Source: Planctomycetota bacterium
GTDB taxonomy: Bacteria; Planctomycetota; JACQVV01; JASMLP01
Assembly: GCA_030748635.1 (NCBI GenBank)
Contig: JASMLP010000020.1
Span: 1 to 64,000 of the forward strand
Direction: 5' to 3'
Length of the DNA: 64,000 nucleotides
A program made the position numbers and the translations under genes. Below the pieces are notes generated by a model. It was not told the origin of the DNA. It made no database searches and saw only the letters and a program-made list of their open reading frames with translations. How positions within the stretch are numbered: position 1 is the stretch's first letter; each line of letters begins with the position of its first letter. This document shows positions 1-10,975 of this stretch, piece by piece.

Positions 1-873
1 GCGGCCTATCTCGACGATCTTCCCACCAGCGGGAACGAGATGGGACGCGCTTTTCGGGATACACAACTCGAAGAGACGCTGCTGCGGGAGGCTCGACGGT
101 GTGGTATCGGGGCTCAGTTCGGCGGGACCGCGTTTGCCCACGATGTGCGGATCGTGCGTCTGCCGAGACACGGCGCTTCGTGTCCGGTCGGGATGGGGGT
201 TTCGTGTTCGGCCGATCGAAATATCAAGGGGCGAATCGATGGGGATGGCATCTGGCTGGAGCAGATGGACCACGACCCGGGACGGTGGCTGGAGGGGCTG
301 GAAGGGGATTCACCGACCAGTTCGGTGGTTCCGGTCGATCTCAACCGAACGATGGAGGAGATCCGGGCGGAGTTGAGCCGACATCCGGTGCAGACCCGGC
401 TCGCGTTGAGCGGAACACTCATCGTGGCTCGAGACATTGCTCACGCCAAGATCAAGGAGCGTCTCGATCGAGGAGAAGGGATGCCCGATTACATGAAAAA
501 CCATCCGGTCTATTACGCCGGTCCGGCCAAGACTCCCGAAGGAATGCCCTCGGGCTCTTTCGGGCCGACCACGGCCGGGCGGATGGATCCCTATGTGGAA
601 CCGTTTCAAGCGGTGGGCGGATCGATGGTGATGATCGCCAAGGGGAACCGCTCCCAGGCGGTGACCGATTCGTGCCGGCAACACGAGGGGTTTTATCTGG
701 GCAGCATCGGCGGACCCGCCGCGATCCTGGCTCAAAACAACATCTCGAAGGTTGAGACGCTCGATTATCCCGAACTGGGAATGGAGGCGGTCTGGCGGAT
801 CGAAGTGAAGGATTTTCCGGCTTTCATCCTGGTGGACGACAAGGGGAACGACTTTTTTCGAAACATCTGTTGA
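1..873 (+). CDS. fumA: Fumarate hydratase, class I (5'-truncated)
   Basis: This is the C-terminal 290 residues of a class I, iron-sulphur fumarase, which interconverts fumarate and malate in the TCA cycle. The reading frame is open from base 1, so the gene begins outside the window; the ATG at 40 is internal. Recognisable stretches are [20 protein letters not shown], the segment [37 protein letters not shown] and [12 protein letters not shown], all hallmarks of the beta region of the FumA/FumB family. The C-terminus [16 protein letters not shown] matches the usual family end, so the 3' side is complete. The next gene begins about 35 bases downstream and may be co-transcribed. The catalytic cluster cysteines of the alpha region are not in view. 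Confidence 0.95.
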   Translation, partial: AAYLDDLPTSGNEMGRAFRDTQLEETLLREARRCGIGAQFGGTAFAHDVRIVRLPRHGASCPVGMGVSCSADRNIKGRIDGDGIWLEQMDHDPGRWLEGLEGDSPTSSVVPVDLNRTMEEIRAELSRHPVQTRLALSGTLIVARDIAHAKIKERLDRGEGMPDYMKNHPVYYAGPAKTPEGMPSGSFGPTTAGRMDPYVEPFQAVGGSMVMIAKGNRSQAVTDSCRQHEGFYLGSIGGPAAILAQNNISKVETLDYPELGMEAVWRIEVKDFPAFILVDDKGNDFFRNIC

Positions 874-908
874 CCGTGAGTAGAACAGATTCTGTGTTAG
901 GAGCTACG

Positions 909-1901
909 ATGCATTATCTATTGGGTGGTCGAGTGTTTCGGCGAGACCGTCTTTCGCTTCTCGGTGTCGGGTTGCTGTTCTGCGGATTGTTCGCTCAGGC
1001 GCAGGAGCCCACATCGGAGAACGATCCGCGTTTGCAGCGCGGGTTGGAAAAATTTCCCGAAGCAGATGCCAACGGAGATGGGGTTCTCACCGAGAAGGAG
1101 GCCGAGGCGTTCCAGAATGCGCGGCGGGACAAGAAAAAACCGACCAAAAAGAGATCGACAAAAAAAAGAAACCAGTCTCGTTGCCCGGTTCCCGCCCAGG
1201 CAGTCGGGAGTTACGAAGCACGGCGGTGGAGCGATTCGAAGGGGCAAGGACTTCGATACTGGTTGCTCCAACCAGCCGGGTACGATTCGAATCGACGCTA
1301 TCCTCTGGTGTTGTGTCTCCACGGTCGAGGAGGAAAAACCGAAGCCAGTCAGGTTTTGGCCAGCAAGAAGTTTCGTCAGCGATATCCCGCTTTTGTCGTG
1401 GTTCCAGCCGCTTCGCAGGACAACCGATGGGCCGCACCAACATCGAGGACGAAGGACTCCCGAGGATCTTCGATCTCGGTGGTTTTCGAGATCCTCACTG
1501 CGTTGCAGAAGGAGTTTTCGATCGATGCGGAACGTCTTTATGTTACCGGTCAGTCGATGGGGGGGTTCGGTTCTTTTGGCGCTGTGGCCCAACGTCCGGA
1601 ACTGTTTGCCGCGGCGGCGCCGATTGCCGGTGGTTGGACCCCAGAAGATGCTCAGAAGATGACAAAGACCGCCTTCTGGGTGTTTCACGGAGATGCGGAT
1701 CCGACCGTCAAGGTCACCAATTCGCGGCGAATGGTCGAAGCCCTGCGCGCAGCGGGGGCTTCGGTGCGTTACACCGAATATGCCCACGTGAAACATAACA
1801 GTTGGAGTCGGACCTACGCTTCGCCCGAACTTTGGGCCTGGCTGTTTAAGCAGCGGAAAGGGGCCGTGCAACGAACGGAAAACGGCCAGGAAAAGGAATA
1901 G
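909..1901 (+). CDS. Exported alpha/beta hydrolase (PHB depolymerase/esterase-like) with EF-hand
   Basis: A 330-residue secreted hydrolase. ATG 909 is chosen because AGGAG lies 6 bases upstream; an in-frame TTG at 870 overlaps the fumarase stop but has no such site. A signal peptide covers about residues 1-31 (hydrophobic LLGVGLLFCGLFAQAQ). An EF-hand-like calcium loop DANGDGVLTEKE follows at 53-64, then a Lys-rich linker and the catalytic domain with LCLHGRGG, nucleophile elbow GQSMGG (about 214), acid HGDADP (about 260) and a C-terminal HNSW histidine. This layout resembles LpqC/poly(3-hydroxybutyrate) depolymerase-like esterases. The substrate cannot be told from sequence. An EF-hand in front of a hydrolase is common in planctomycete secretomes. 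Confidence 0.8.
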   Translation: MHYLLGGRVFRRDRLSLLGVGLLFCGLFAQAQEPTSENDPRLQRGLEKFPEADANGDGVLTEKEAEAFQNARRDKKKPTKKRSTKKRNQSRCPVPAQAVGSYEARRWSDSKGQGLRYWLLQPAGYDSNRRYPLVLCLHGRGGKTEASQVLASKKFRQRYPAFVVVPAASQDNRWAAPTSRTKDSRGSSISVVFEILTALQKEFSIDAERLYVTGQSMGGFGSFGAVAQRPELFAAAAPIAGGWTPEDAQKMTKTAFWVFHGDADPTVKVTNSRRMVEALRAAGASVRYTEYAHVKHNSWSRTYASPELWAWLFKQRKGAVQRTENGQEKE

Positions 1902-1952
1902 CGGGCGGTCCGTAAACAAGGAGCGAAAGCTTATAAGCGGCTACTTGGCAGT

Positions 1953-1982
1953 AGCTTCAAGGTGTTTTGCCCGAAGCTTTTT
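1953..1982 (+). terminator. Probable rho-independent terminator after hydrolase gene
   Basis: AGCTTC (1953-1958) pairs with GAAGCT (1973-1978), with an inner GG/CC pair and a loop between them, followed by a run of five T. It lies about 50 bases after the hydrolase stop codon. The stem is short, so efficiency is uncertain. Confidence 0.5.
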
Positions 1983-2032
1983 CTGGACTCGGAAATCCTG
2001 TTGGGGCGAGAAATCGACTGTTGGGTTGACCC

Positions 2033-2070
2033 TTGATCTTCATTTGTTTAGAAGAATAATCCTTCTAAAC
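2033..2070 (+). promoter_or_regulatory. Promoter-like site with overlapping 25-bp palindrome upstream of tpx-katG
   Basis: GTTTAGAAG (2046-2054), a 7-base spacer and CTTCTAAAC (2062-2070) form a perfect dyad. TTGATC (2033-2038) and AATAAT (2055-2060) are 16 bases apart and look like -35 and -10 boxes, so a protein on the dyad would cover the -10. Both downstream genes destroy peroxides, which suggests a peroxide-responsive regulator; the regulator itself is not in the window and this role is inferred. Confidence 0.45.
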
Positions 2071-2315
2071 CGTTCCTCGCCAGGGTAGATATGTCGGCTT
2101 GATTTTCCCTTTCACCCAAGAGTCCTCCTCGATCGAGTTCGGACCACCGCATCTGGAAGAGTCAGGGGATCTTTTCCTTCGAGCCTATCTCTTGACGATT
2201 CCGAATGAAGCCCTGACAACGGTACATTCATAACATACCCTCTTGATTCGTCATCTATGATCCAGGTTGAGTATTCATCATTATTGCGTCTTAAATCGCA
2301 ACAGGAGAAGCCATC

Positions 2316-2834
2316 ATGTCCGAAACAAGAACGGATGCCATCACACTCCAAGGCACGCCTTTCAATGTCAAGGGAACCCAACTCGAAGTGGGTGCGAAGG
2401 CTCCCGATTTCCTGCTACTGAACTCCAGGCTGGAAGAGGTTTCCATCTCTTCTTTTCCCGGCAAAATTCGCATTATCGCAACGGTCCCCTCTCTCGATAC
2501 ACCGGTCTGCCAGCAAGAGACGAAACGTTTCAACGAGGAAATCTCCGGCAACGACTCGATCGAGGTTTTGGTCGTCAGTGCGGACCTACCCTTCGCCCAA
2601 ACGCGCTGGTGTGGGTCTGAAGGCGTCGAGAATGTCACCACTCTCAGTTGTCATCGCTCCACCGCCTTCGGCGAAGCCTACGGAGTCCACATTGATAATG
2701 GACCTCTCGAGTGCTGCCTGGCCAGGGCCATATTTGTCGTCGATGCGTCCGGAATTCTCACCCATGTCGAATACGTGACCGAGGTGGGAGATCTACCCAA
2801 CTTCGATACCGCACTGGGTGCGGTTACCGCCTGA
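2316..2834 (+). CDS. tpx: Thiol peroxidase, Tpx family
   Basis: A 172-residue atypical 2-Cys peroxiredoxin that reduces hydrogen peroxide and alkyl hydroperoxides using thioredoxin. It shows the family's G-PF-KG start (QGTPFNVKG), the peroxidatic site SLDTPVCQQET (Cys about 63) and the resolving Cys in RWCGSEG. Length matches the family. One oddity is the segment LECCLARAIFV, where most homologues carry a non-cysteine pair before LARAVFV, giving two extra vicinal cysteines. Start at ATG 2316 has AGGAG nine bases upstream. It is followed after 124 bases by katG on the same strand, so the two probably form one peroxide-defence unit. Cytoplasmic by lack of a signal peptide. Confidence 0.93.
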   Translation: MSETRTDAITLQGTPFNVKGTQLEVGAKAPDFLLLNSRLEEVSISSFPGKIRIIATVPSLDTPVCQQETKRFNEEISGNDSIEVLVVSADLPFAQTRWCGSEGVENVTTLSCHRSTAFGEAYGVHIDNGPLECCLARAIFVVDASGILTHVEYVTEVGDLPNFDTALGAVTA

Positions 2835-2841
2835 AAAAAAT

Positions 2842-2860
2842 CTGCCGAAACAGACGGCAG
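2842..2860. other. Short hairpin between tpx and katG
   Basis: CTGCCG (2842-2847) pairs with CGGCAG (2855-2860) over a 7-base loop. No T run follows on the plus strand, but seven A precede it, so it would look like a terminator only for minus-strand transcription. It could instead protect or partly separate the tpx message from katG. Confidence 0.35.
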
Positions 2861-2940
2861 GAACCCACGACTCCTCATTTGAATGGCTTCAACAATGGGG
2901 GGCAGATCAACCCGTATACAACGAATGAATGAACATCTAG

Positions 2941-5151
<2,211 letters not shown>

Positions 5152-5160
5152 TCAATGTCT

Positions 5161-5186
5161 ACCGAATAGATTCAAACCTATTCGGT
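5161..5186 (+). terminator. Hairpin after katG
   Basis: ACCGAATAG (5161-5169) and CTATTCGGT (5178-5186) form a perfect 9-bp stem with an 8-base loop, ten bases after the katG stop. There is no T tract after it, so it may act as a message 3' end or RNase barrier rather than a classic terminator. Confidence 0.5.
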
Positions 5187-5216
5187 TCGCTTCCGCAGGG
5201 AAGGGTTTCAAAACGT

Positions 5217-5250
5217 CAACCTCGTTCGGGTCGCTACCCGGACGGGGTTG
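5217..5250 (+). ncRNA. Strong 15-bp RNA hairpin, unassigned
   Basis: CAACCTCGTTCGGGT (5217-5231), loop CGCT, and ACCCGGACGGGGTTG (5236-5250) pair over all 15 positions if two G.U pairs are allowed. On the complementary strand those two pairs become A.C mismatches, so the fold favours a plus-strand transcript, as expected for katG read-through. No known family is recognised and no T run follows. Confidence 0.35.
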
Positions 5251-5533
5251 ATGAAATTCGGAACGAGATGTTCAGATTTCGACGAGACTCAAGGGCTCAC
5301 CGTGAGATTCTGGACCAATCCTCGAGCGCACCGACCTCAAAAGGGGGGGCGGTGTATGACCCAAACGTTCTCCATAGGGAAAACTAAGTACTCTTTGATC
5401 GAAGAAGCAGGGATTCCTAATCCCTACCTCCGGTCGATTCATAAGCATTCGCATGGCTATAGGTTGAGTTCGCGGCAACCCCGGACTCCCCAAAAAATCC
5501 GCCTCGTCACTCCAACTGTCGATGCAAACTCCC

Positions 5534-8500
5534 TTACTTCACACCCGCCAGCTCCTGGAGCATGTGCCAGAAATCGAGTCGCTCCTGGGCGCTATCGACG
5601 ATGGCGTTGCCCACTTTGATCTTGGTCAGCTTTTGTTCTCGGTCGGTCACCCAGAGGAAAGGGTTTTTGCCCTCACGCTCCTCGTCAGTGGCGGCCAGAT
5701 AGTCGCTGAAGAGAACATATTTTTCGTCGTCCATCTCGTCCGCGGGAATCGGTCCGAAATGCTTTCCGAACCGCCCTTCGGTCGCGGCAAAGTCGGCGAA
5801 AGTCATCGGGACCTTCATCGACTGAGACTCTCCCTGGTCATCCACATACTCGAGCTTGTAACTGGGCCAGTCGGTCTTGACCGAGGGGTTCATCGCCAGC
5901 GTCAAACGATCCGCAAAGGTTTCTCCCCCATCCGGATCGTACATGAAAAAGGGGAAGGCCCGTCCCTCGAGAGCGAGTTTCGCCTGGCGTGCACTGGAGT
6001 CATCGGCCACCCCGTGCTCTGGCTGACAGGTGGTGAAGGCGCTGAAAACAGCGGGTCGACGACTATTCAAGCCGAGAAGGAACGACTTGATCATATGATT
6101 CGTATGTGCGGCTGATGTCTGGGCGGTAAAAACACCTCGGTGGGCGATTCCGATCAGGCCAATCTCTTTCCGAGGCTCCACTTTGCCCTTCTGGTACTCT
6201 CCGTACGTGGCCATATCCGAAACCTGGCCGATGAATCCGCTGGTGCAGATCTGGCCTCCAGTATTGGAATAGACCTGGGTGTCGACTATCAGCACCTTGA
6301 TCGGTCGACCGGACATCAACATGCGAGAAAGATTCTGGAAACCGATGTCGAGCATCGCTCCATCGCCTCCCAGAACGATTAGAGGAGGGCACATCCGATA
6401 CTCTTCGTCGGTGAAGTCCTGCCAGCCGAAGAGTTCGAAAAAACGGTCGTGAGTGGTTGGATCGTACTCCCCGGCCAGTTCGAGTTTGGCGACACGGATC
6501 GCCCTGAACCCATCCGCCATCTTGCGCATATGCCCTTCGAAAACGCCCATGGCCACCGAGGGTCCATCCTGGAAGAGATGGTTGACCCAGGGAAAGGGAT
6601 ACGGGTTGTAGGGATAGGTCGACCCCCAAACCGTCGTGCAACCGGTGTTGTTGACCATCCCCATGGCGGTGCGCCCCTTGCCAGTGGGACCGGACTGGTA
6701 GCGCCAGGCAAGATCCTCCATCACACCACGGGCAGCTTGAAGACGTTCGATCCGGGCCGCATCCTCGGGGCCGGAAAGGGATCCAAGCAGTGCATCGATC
6801 TGGGTCGTGAGCCCCTGCACCCTCTCGATCTGTTCGGCCACTCGCGGCTGCATGAGCGCCTCGGCCGAGGCGCAGAGAAGATGGATCGGTGTTTTCTCGC
6901 CACATCCCATGCAGGCCCCATCCCCGCCAACATTCGCGTAGTAGTTGGTCTTGTTGAGTAACAGCGAACTGAGGACCCCTGCAGCAGAGTCGAGATCGTT
7001 GATCTTGATGTATTTGGCGGCGGTGTCGGGAAGATCTTCCCAGAGGTCCCATCCGCGACGGAGTCGTTCCACATCGTCGTCGGTTTGAGGCACCGGACGC
7101 AGGGCATCGTCGTCGCAGACCTCGACACACTCCATGCAGCCCTTGCAAGTTGTCGGATTAACCGTGACTGCCAGCAACGCCCCGGCCCCCTCTTCCTTGC
7201 GCTCAGGAGCGACAAAAAAGGGCTTGGTCTTGGCCAGAGGCAGGTCGATCAGGGCGGCTTTGACCGCTTCGGCTACTTGGGCGAGTGACGGATCTTCAAC
7301 CTCGGTCGCCACGGCGCAAATCGTTTCGTGGGCCAAATCGGCCACGTTGGGAGTTTCTCCCGCTTCCCCGAGACGCACCCGCAGCGCGGCCCCCACCGCC
7401 TCCCGGTGTTTCGACAGCGTGGCTCCACCCCCATTCAGTCGCGCCGCCACCTTGTCGAGTAGCGAATCGATCTCGACCACGAGGCCGGGGATGGCCGAAT
7501 CGGGACACTGGGTCCAGCATTTCGAGCAGCCGGTGCAGTTCTCCGGAATGAACTCCGGGAATTCAAAACGAATCTGAGTCATATCCCGAAAGGTCCCGGT
7601 CACCGCGGGAACGAACGAGAGCCCGACAAAGGGATCTGCGATGCCATCACTTCCGGAACCCTCGGCGTAGAACCTTCCGACCTGTTCGTAGAACCGATCC
7701 GCCTGGGTGAGTGGTGTTTGGGTCCCTGGAGAAGAGGTCTCGGCCGCCTTGGGCTTCTGGGCCTTCAGCGGTTCTTTGTAGGCGGCATCGATGGAGCGCC
7801 AATCGAGTTCCTGAACCTCTTCGTACCCGCGCCGGACAGCACGCAGGTTGTCCGCAACCACCGATTTGCCCTTGCTGCCAAATTTGGAGTCGAGAACCCC
7901 TTCGATCGAATCGAACAGACGGTTCTCATCCAGGCCATGCTGTTTCACCAGCGGCGAAACCCGGAAAAATGCTCCCTGGAACACCGTTCCCTGCATCCGC
8001 AACTCCAGGTCGGGGTTGGTTGCTTCCTCCTTGGAGATGCCAAATGCGTCCAGATACCAGACACGTAGATTCTTCTCCTCCAGAGTCTTTCGCGCCCAGT
8101 CGGGAAACTGACTCCAGACCGCTTCGGGTCCACCAGGAATCGACTGAATTACGATGTGACCACCTTCCTTGAGGCCCGCCAACGCGTGAGTGTGACGAAA
8201 GACATTGGGATCGGGACTCAAGACCACATCGATCGAGCGAAGTTCATAGTTGATCCGAATACGTTCGTTGGCGAACGCGGCGTAATAGGTCGTGGGAGTA
8301 CCCTTTTTTTCTCCTCCATACTTCGGGTTGCTCTTGACATGAAGATCGAGGAGGTCGAAGAGAGTTCCGGTCAAGTTCTTTCCGGTCGTGATCGCCCCCC
8401 AACCGCCAATCGAATGCATGCGCACAGCAACCGCTCCATCAGGAAGCAAGCTCGGGTTCTCGCTCCCCTGAATCGCAAGATCCGCCAGGTGTGGATAGTC

Positions 8501-9913
8501 AGCCAGAAGCTGTTCCTGGTAATGTTTACGCGCCTCTGAAGGTGGATTCTCCTGGACGAACTCTATTCCCAGATAGTAGACCCGTTTCCCTTTCCCGCCG
8601 GGCATCATGTTCTCGATCGCACCGATAAGCTGCGAAGGTTGAAGATCGCGGCTGCCCAGGCCGTAGCTTCCGCTATAAAGTAGCGGCAGATCCTCGGGCT
8701 TGTGGAATGCGGGGTACCCCTCGTGAGCGACTCCACCTCCTTCATGACGAGATAGGTGAAGTCCGTTCTCGTACGCCTTGGAGAGAGCGGCTCGCACTTC
8801 GCGTACCAGGGGTTGGTCGCAAGCCAGCGGCTGATCGGTACGCTCGAGAACGGCGACCCCCTTGCGCCCCTTGAGAACGCGAGCCAGACGAGCCCCAGGA
8901 AAGGGTCGGAACCAGATCACCTGAACCACTCCGACCTTGAGGCCTCTCGATTCGCGAAGATAGTCCACGACGGCTTCAGCATTATCGGTCATCGACCCCA
9001 TGCCGACGATCAGATATTCGGCATCCTCGGTACGATATTCCAGTACCTGATCGTACACCCGTCCGGTCAAAGCTGCGTATTCGGCCATCGCTTGATTCGC
9101 GAGTTCCTCGATATGATCGAAGAAAAACGGTCGCTGAGCGGCTACTCCTTGCGCGTAGGAGTCCTGGTTCTGAACCACCCCAAGCTGGGCTGGATTGTCG
9201 ACATCCCAAGAACAGGGGACGCGACGGCGAGTTGGACCAAAAATCATCCGCTGAGCGGGCGTTGGGCAGTCGATCATGTCGTCCGGACCGCCTAGGTACT
9301 CGGCGACTAGTTCGGCTTCAGGCACTCGGGCCGTCTCGAGGAGGTGGGTGGTGAGCCACCCATCCATGGCGTTGATCCCAGGGGTAAGCGAAAGTTCTGC
9401 CGTGCGGTGGGCGATGAGACAGAGATCCGCCGCTTGCTGGGCATTTTTGCCGAACACCTGGAAAAATCCGGTGTCGTCGGCGCAGTGAAAGTCGTCATGA
9501 CCCGCATGGACATTGAGGCTCTGTTTGGTAATGGCCCGAGCCCCGACGTTCAGGACATAGGTCAACCGCTTGCCCGCCGCCGCGTAGAGCGACTCGTGCA
9601 TGTACGCGACTCCCTGCCCACTCGAAAAATTTGCGCTTCGCAGTCCGACCATCGACATTCCGGCAGTGACGCCCGCCGCCGCATGCTCGCCCTCGGGTTC
9701 GATGAAAATCAGCGGACGTCCGAAGGCGTTGAGCTTCCCTCGAGCCATCGCATCAGCGAATCCCTCCCCCATCTGGGAACTGGGAGAAATCGGGTAGGAA
9801 CCGGCCGCTTCGCTGGCCGCCGTCTCCACGAGAACCACCGCCGTGTTGCCGTCGATGGCCATCAACTGGCCGGGATACTTGACTGTCTTAGCTGGTACCG
9901 CCTCGGTGCTCAT
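5534..9913 (-). CDS. nifJ: Pyruvate:ferredoxin (flavodoxin) oxidoreductase-type enzyme, enlarged
   Basis: A 1459-residue 2-oxoacid oxidoreductase that should decarboxylate pyruvate (or a related 2-oxoacid) to acyl-CoA and reduce ferredoxin or flavodoxin. Start ATG 9913 is preferred over 9928 and 9982 because GAGG precedes it. Domain order follows NifJ: alpha/transketolase-like part (1-400, with SQMGEGFADA), gamma part (about 480-720), ferredoxin part with CTGCSKCWTQC (about 791) and CKGCMECVEVC (about 921), then the TPP-binding beta part with GDGAMLDIG and NTGGQ. NifJ proteins usually have about 1170-1200 residues. The extra length includes a longer helical stretch between the two 4Fe-4S motifs and another between CGEKTPI (about 1003) and NTGCTTVWG (about 1085). 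Substrate assignment to pyruvate is by family only. Confidence 0.85.
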   Translation of the reverse strand: MSTEAVPAKTVKYPGQLMAIDGNTAVVLVETAASEAAGSYPISPSSQMGEGFADAMARGKLNAFGRPLIFIEPEGEHAAAGVTAGMSMVGLRSANFSSGQGVAYMHESLYAAAGKRLTYVLNVGARAITKQSLNVHAGHDDFHCADDTGFFQVFGKNAQQAADLCLIAHRTAELSLTPGINAMDGWLTTHLLETARVPEAELVAEYLGGPDDMIDCPTPAQRMIFGPTRRRVPCSWDVDNPAQLGVVQNQDSYAQGVAAQRPFFFDHIEELANQAMAEYAALTGRVYDQVLEYRTEDAEYLIVGMGSMTDNAEAVVDYLRESRGLKVGVVQVIWFRPFPGARLARVLKGRKGVAVLERTDQPLACDQPLVREVRAALSKAYENGLHLSRHEGGGVAHEGYPAFHKPEDLPLLYSGSYGLGSRDLQPSQLIGAIENMMPGGKGKRVYYLGIEFVQENPPSEARKHYQEQLLADYPHLADLAIQGSENPSLLPDGAVAVRMHSIGGWGAITTGKNLTGTLFDLLDLHVKSNPKYGGEKKGTPTTYYAAFANERIRINYELRSIDVVLSPDPNVFRHTHALAGLKEGGHIVIQSIPGGPEAVWSQFPDWARKTLEEKNLRVWYLDAFGISKEEATNPDLELRMQGTVFQGAFFRVSPLVKQHGLDENRLFDSIEGVLDSKFGSKGKSVVADNLRAVRRGYEEVQELDWRSIDAAYKEPLKAQKPKAAETSSPGTQTPLTQADRFYEQVGRFYAEGSGSDGIADPFVGLSFVPAVTGTFRDMTQIRFEFPEFIPENCTGCSKCWTQCPDSAIPGLVVEIDSLLDKVAARLNGGGATLSKHREAVGAALRVRLGEAGETPNVADLAHETICAVATEVEDPSLAQVAEAVKAALIDLPLAKTKPFFVAPERKEEGAGALLAVTVNPTTCKGCMECVEVCDDDALRPVPQTDDDVERLRRGWDLWEDLPDTAAKYIKINDLDSAAGVLSSLLLNKTNYYANVGGDGACMGCGEKTPIHLLCASAEALMQPRVAEQIERVQGLTTQIDALLGSLSGPEDAARIERLQAARGVMEDLAWRYQSGPTGKGRTAMGMVNNTGCTTVWGSTYPYNPYPFPWVNHLFQDGPSVAMGVFEGHMRKMADGFRAIRVAKLELAGEYDPTTHDRFFELFGWQDFTDEEYRMCPPLIVLGGDGAMLDIGFQNLSRMLMSGRPIKVLIVDTQVYSNTGGQICTSGFIGQVSDMATYGEYQKGKVEPRKEIGLIGIAHRGVFTAQTSAAHTNHMIKSFLLGLNSRRPAVFSAFTTCQPEHGVADDSSARQAKLALEGRAFPFFMYDPDGGETFADRLTLAMNPSVKTDWPSYKLEYVDDQGESQSMKVPMTFADFAATEGRFGKHFGPIPADEMDDEKYVLFSDYLAATDEEREGKNPFLWVTDREQKLTKIKVGNAIVDSAQERLDFWHMLQELAGVK

Positions 9914-10048
9914 CTTTACAATCCTCATACCTATGAGTCGGAAGGGTCTTCTCCCCACCCGCACACAGTATCTAATTTCCACTCCAGAACTTAATCGAGT
10001 GGGCCAGTATAACCCAATGAGAGTGCGAACGCCTACTTGAGAGAGGAT

Positions 10049-10414
10049 TCAACTTTCCTGGAGAACCACCGGAATCCGATCGATCTTGGCTGCGAGAATG
10101 AAATCGTTTTCACTCAAACCGCCGATCGCATGAGTCCAGATTTCGATCCACACATTTCGATACCCCTCGATATGGAGATCCGGATGGTGCCCATCCTCTT
10201 CGGCCACTTCGGCCACTCGATGAAAGAACTCCATCCCCGCCATGAAATGCTGAACTGTCCACTCTTTTCGAATTCGCTGTCCTTCCCGGGTAAGCGTCCA
10301 TCCTGACAATCGATCGAGTTGGTTTTGGGCTTCTTCCTGTGTGCAAGGGTCGACCCCGCCTTCACACGGTTTGCACTTTTTCGTAATCAGTTTGTTCGCC
10401 GGCAGAATCTCCAT
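10049..10414 (-). CDS. phhB: 4a-hydroxytetrahydrobiopterin dehydratase (PCD/DCoH)
   Basis: A 121-residue pterin-4a-carbinolamine dehydratase, which regenerates the pterin cofactor after aromatic hydroxylation. The family's catalytic signature is seen as EEDGHHPDLHI, followed by YRNVWIEIWTHAIGGLSENDF. A short N-terminal extension carries KKCKPCEGG, a two-cysteine motif seen in several bacterial members. The ribosome site is near ideal (AAGGAGGAG just before ATG 10414). It lies 135 bases upstream of the oxidoreductase on the same strand and may be co-transcribed with it. No aromatic amino acid hydroxylase is in the window, so the physiological partner is unknown. Confidence 0.93.
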   Translation of the reverse strand: MEILPANKLITKKCKPCEGGVDPCTQEEAQNQLDRLSGWTLTREGQRIRKEWTVQHFMAGMEFFHRVAEVAEEDGHHPDLHIEGYRNVWIEIWTHAIGGLSENDFILAAKIDRIPVVLQES

Positions 10415-10975
10415 CGCTCCTCCTTCGAGTTTCCGTTACGCAAAAACAAGCCGAACACGAGAATCCAATCACCTTCGCATTAGCGAGTCAACACTCAGGA
10501 AAGGTCGAGAATTATTTTTGAGTCGGATTTGATCGGTTCCCCATTTTCTTCCTCTCGGCTCCCCACGTGTATGCGCGACTCGTACCCGGTCCGGTTTCTC
10601 TTTAAAATGTATTTCATCGATAAAGCGACCTGAATTGCTCATTCTTCCCTTTGGACCCTTCCGTGAACGGACCCTTTGCAATATGAGACATTCACCCTTT
10701 TCTATATCGGGGTTCATGTTTCGAATCGGTATGGATTTTGGTGCCGTTTTCATGATTAGGCGGAGAAATAGGGCGAATCAAGGAGGAGTTGAGCGAACGG
10801 GGTTCGCTTGATCGAGGGCAAACGGTCAGGGTGTTGTTCGTTTGTAGAGAAGAATCATTTGTTTGGCACGGACAAATTCCGATGATAGGTCGATCCCTAA
10901 CCTGGGTGGGAGTGTGGTACAGTCCATGGCCAATGTTAGAAACGTTACTACGGGAATTGTGATTCGGAATATTTG
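10415..10975. other. Divergent intergenic region phhB / RND permease
   Basis: This 561-base gap must hold promoters for both flanking genes. No reading frame here has a ribosome site or a recognisable protein; a 94-codon minus-strand frame (10469-10753) has no supporting signal. No strong palindrome or canonical promoter was found by eye. Confidence 0.4.

Larger units (their letters stand above)
1902..2315. other. Intergenic region before tpx
   Basis: This 414-base gap holds no convincing gene. It contains a probable terminator for the hydrolase gene (1953-1982), a perfect 9-bp inverted repeat (2046-2070) overlapping a promoter-like sequence, and a Shine-Dalgarno for tpx (AGGAG at 2303-2307). 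The palindrome-to-ATG distance is about 245 bases, so the leader is long or another start site exists nearer tpx. Confidence 0.5.
5152..5533. other. Convergent intergenic region katG / nifJ-like
   Basis: A 382-base gap between two convergent genes. It holds two strong inverted repeats (5161-5186 and 5217-5250). The remaining sequence has no reading frame with a convincing ribosome site or family resemblance. Confidence 0.5.
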
